DNA of 64,000 nt from CAVOJV01 sp963696325 (GTDB lineage: Bacteria > Pseudomonadota > Gammaproteobacteria > Competibacterales > Competibacteraceae): contig CAVOJV010000044.1 in NCBI GenBank assembly GCA_963696325.1, positions 49,194-113,193 of the forward strand, given 5' to 3'. The position numbers were made by a program, and so were the translations under genes. Shown piece by piece: positions 63,501 through 64,000 of the stretch; position 1 is the stretch's first letter, and the number at the start of each line of letters is the position of its first letter. The notes below the pieces were generated by a model. It ran no database searches. It was not told the DNA's origin and saw nothing but the letters and a program-made list of their open reading frames with translations.

Positions 63501-63998
63501 ATGAGCGAATCAGAGCGGGTACCGACTGCGCTGCAGGACAGATACGATGAGATCGTCACACTCACGGATCAGTTCTGCCAGCAGCAGTTGACCGAAGAGT
63601 ATCGGGATCTTTGCCGGCGCATGGTGGCCATGCTTTGCCGCAAGCGTCCGTCGCCAGTGGTTACTGGCAAACCCAATACCTGGGCCTGTGGGATTGTTTA
63701 CTCGCTGGGGCGAGTCAACTTCCTGTTCGATAAGAGTCAGACGCCCCACCTGCGGGCAGATGAGCTATGCCCGTACTTCGGCCTCAGCCCGAAAACGGGC
63801 GCGGCGAAATCGACGGCAATCATGGCGTTGTTAAAGATGGGACCGATGGACCCCAAGTGGACACTCCCAAGCCGACTGGCAGACAACCCCATGGCCTGGC
63901 TAATCCAGGTGAACGGGCTGATTGTCGATGCCCGGCAGGTACCGCGGGAGGTTCAAGAGGAAGCTTTTCGGCGTGGACTGATTCCGTATCTGCCATGA
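63501..63998 (+). CDS. DUF6398-domain protein
   Basis: 165 residues, complete with TGA at the window end; ggaca lies just ahead of the ATG. ERYDEI-like start (LQDRYDEIVTLTDQFCQQQL), NTWACGIVYSLGRVNFLFDK and ELCPYFGLSPKTGAAKSTAI match the DUF6398 family as I recall it. The C-terminal part after TLPSRLADNP is specific. The family has no known function. No signal peptide or membrane span. The neighbours do not suggest a role. Confidence 0.8.
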   Translation: MSESERVPTALQDRYDEIVTLTDQFCQQQLTEEYRDLCRRMVAMLCRKRPSPVVTGKPNTWACGIVYSLGRVNFLFDKSQTPHLRADELCPYFGLSPKTGAAKSTAIMALLKMGPMDPKWTLPSRLADNPMAWLIQVNGLIVDARQVPREVQEEAFRRGLIPYLP

Positions 63999-64000
63999 GC

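Noticed and set aside
1..64000. tRNA, rRNA, integrase or attachment sites
   Set aside because: No T-loop-like words in a tRNA context and no integrase were seen on reading; a dedicated scan could still find one.

Overview
The window reads as a high-GC gammaproteobacterial chromosome segment from a lineage with a heavy load of insertion sequences. The genes that point this way are cusCBA copper/silver efflux, GGDEF/EAL signalling, thrH, galE, a WbpM-type O-antigen dehydratase and an FTR1/cupredoxin iron system. I cannot name the species; a Competibacter/Chromatiales-like organism is a guess. No rRNA, tRNA or CRISPR array was seen.

Layout. 1-17.5 kb is an IS graveyard. It holds the right part of an IS21 element, then an IS1182-type transposase split first by an IS1634-type element (which carries a 28-base poly-A tract) and then by a complete IS21 element with 51-bp ends and a 6-bp target duplication. 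After these come an ISAzo13 pseudogene, an isolated glycosyltransferase, IS1595, IS66, IS4, ISL3 (45-bp perfect ends), ISAs1 and ISAzo13 pieces, and a truncated HU gene. 17.6-20.5 kb is a partner-switching module on the minus strand: response regulator-SpoIIE phosphatase, RsbW-like kinase, STAS antagonist and a kinase-fold protein that has lost its catalytic Asp. galE follows at 20.6-21.6 kb, then FTR1 plus cupredoxin with an AT-rich operator-like site, a dead Y1 (RAYT-like) transposase and an SRAP peptidase.

25.3-32.8 kb is the most unusual region. Three consecutive minus-strand genes encode DUF4062-NB-ARC-TPR, a TIR/deoxyribosyltransferase-like protein with a TRAFs-binding region, and DUF4062-NACHT-FGE. 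This looks like a STAND-sensor immune operon. All three are frameshifted, the NACHT Walker A lysine is Asn, and the TPR array consists of nearly identical 126/127-bp units whose spacing changes the frame. An intact IS1-like element with a 7-bp duplication lies just upstream.

34.9-36.8 kb carries a secreted DUF4082 protein, a 32-bp perfect palindrome and a long coiled-coil protein. 37.3-43.6 kb is a cusCBA operon with a His-rich leader gene; cusA is frameshifted and abuts an IS3 remnant. 43.9-49.5 kb holds a CheB-CheR-PAS protein (frameshifted) coupled by ATGA to a PAS-GGDEF-EAL protein. 49.8-59.1 kb holds a DedA-PAP2 fusion, a three-gene ABC transporter of the TrpXYZ type, thrH, a diguanylate cyclase, and a PknB-like kinase coupled to a PP2C phosphatase. 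59.4-63.3 kb is a tightly overlapping polysaccharide operon (epimerase, WecA/WbpL-like transferase, WbpM-like dehydratase), followed by a DUF6398 gene.

Two quality signals recur. Single-base frameshifts cluster in some genes while neighbours are clean. The IS66 genes on both strands seem to differ from the family mainly by A:T to C:G changes. Either could be biology (decay, a mutT-like signature) or sequencing error, so the pseudogene calls should be read with that in mind.
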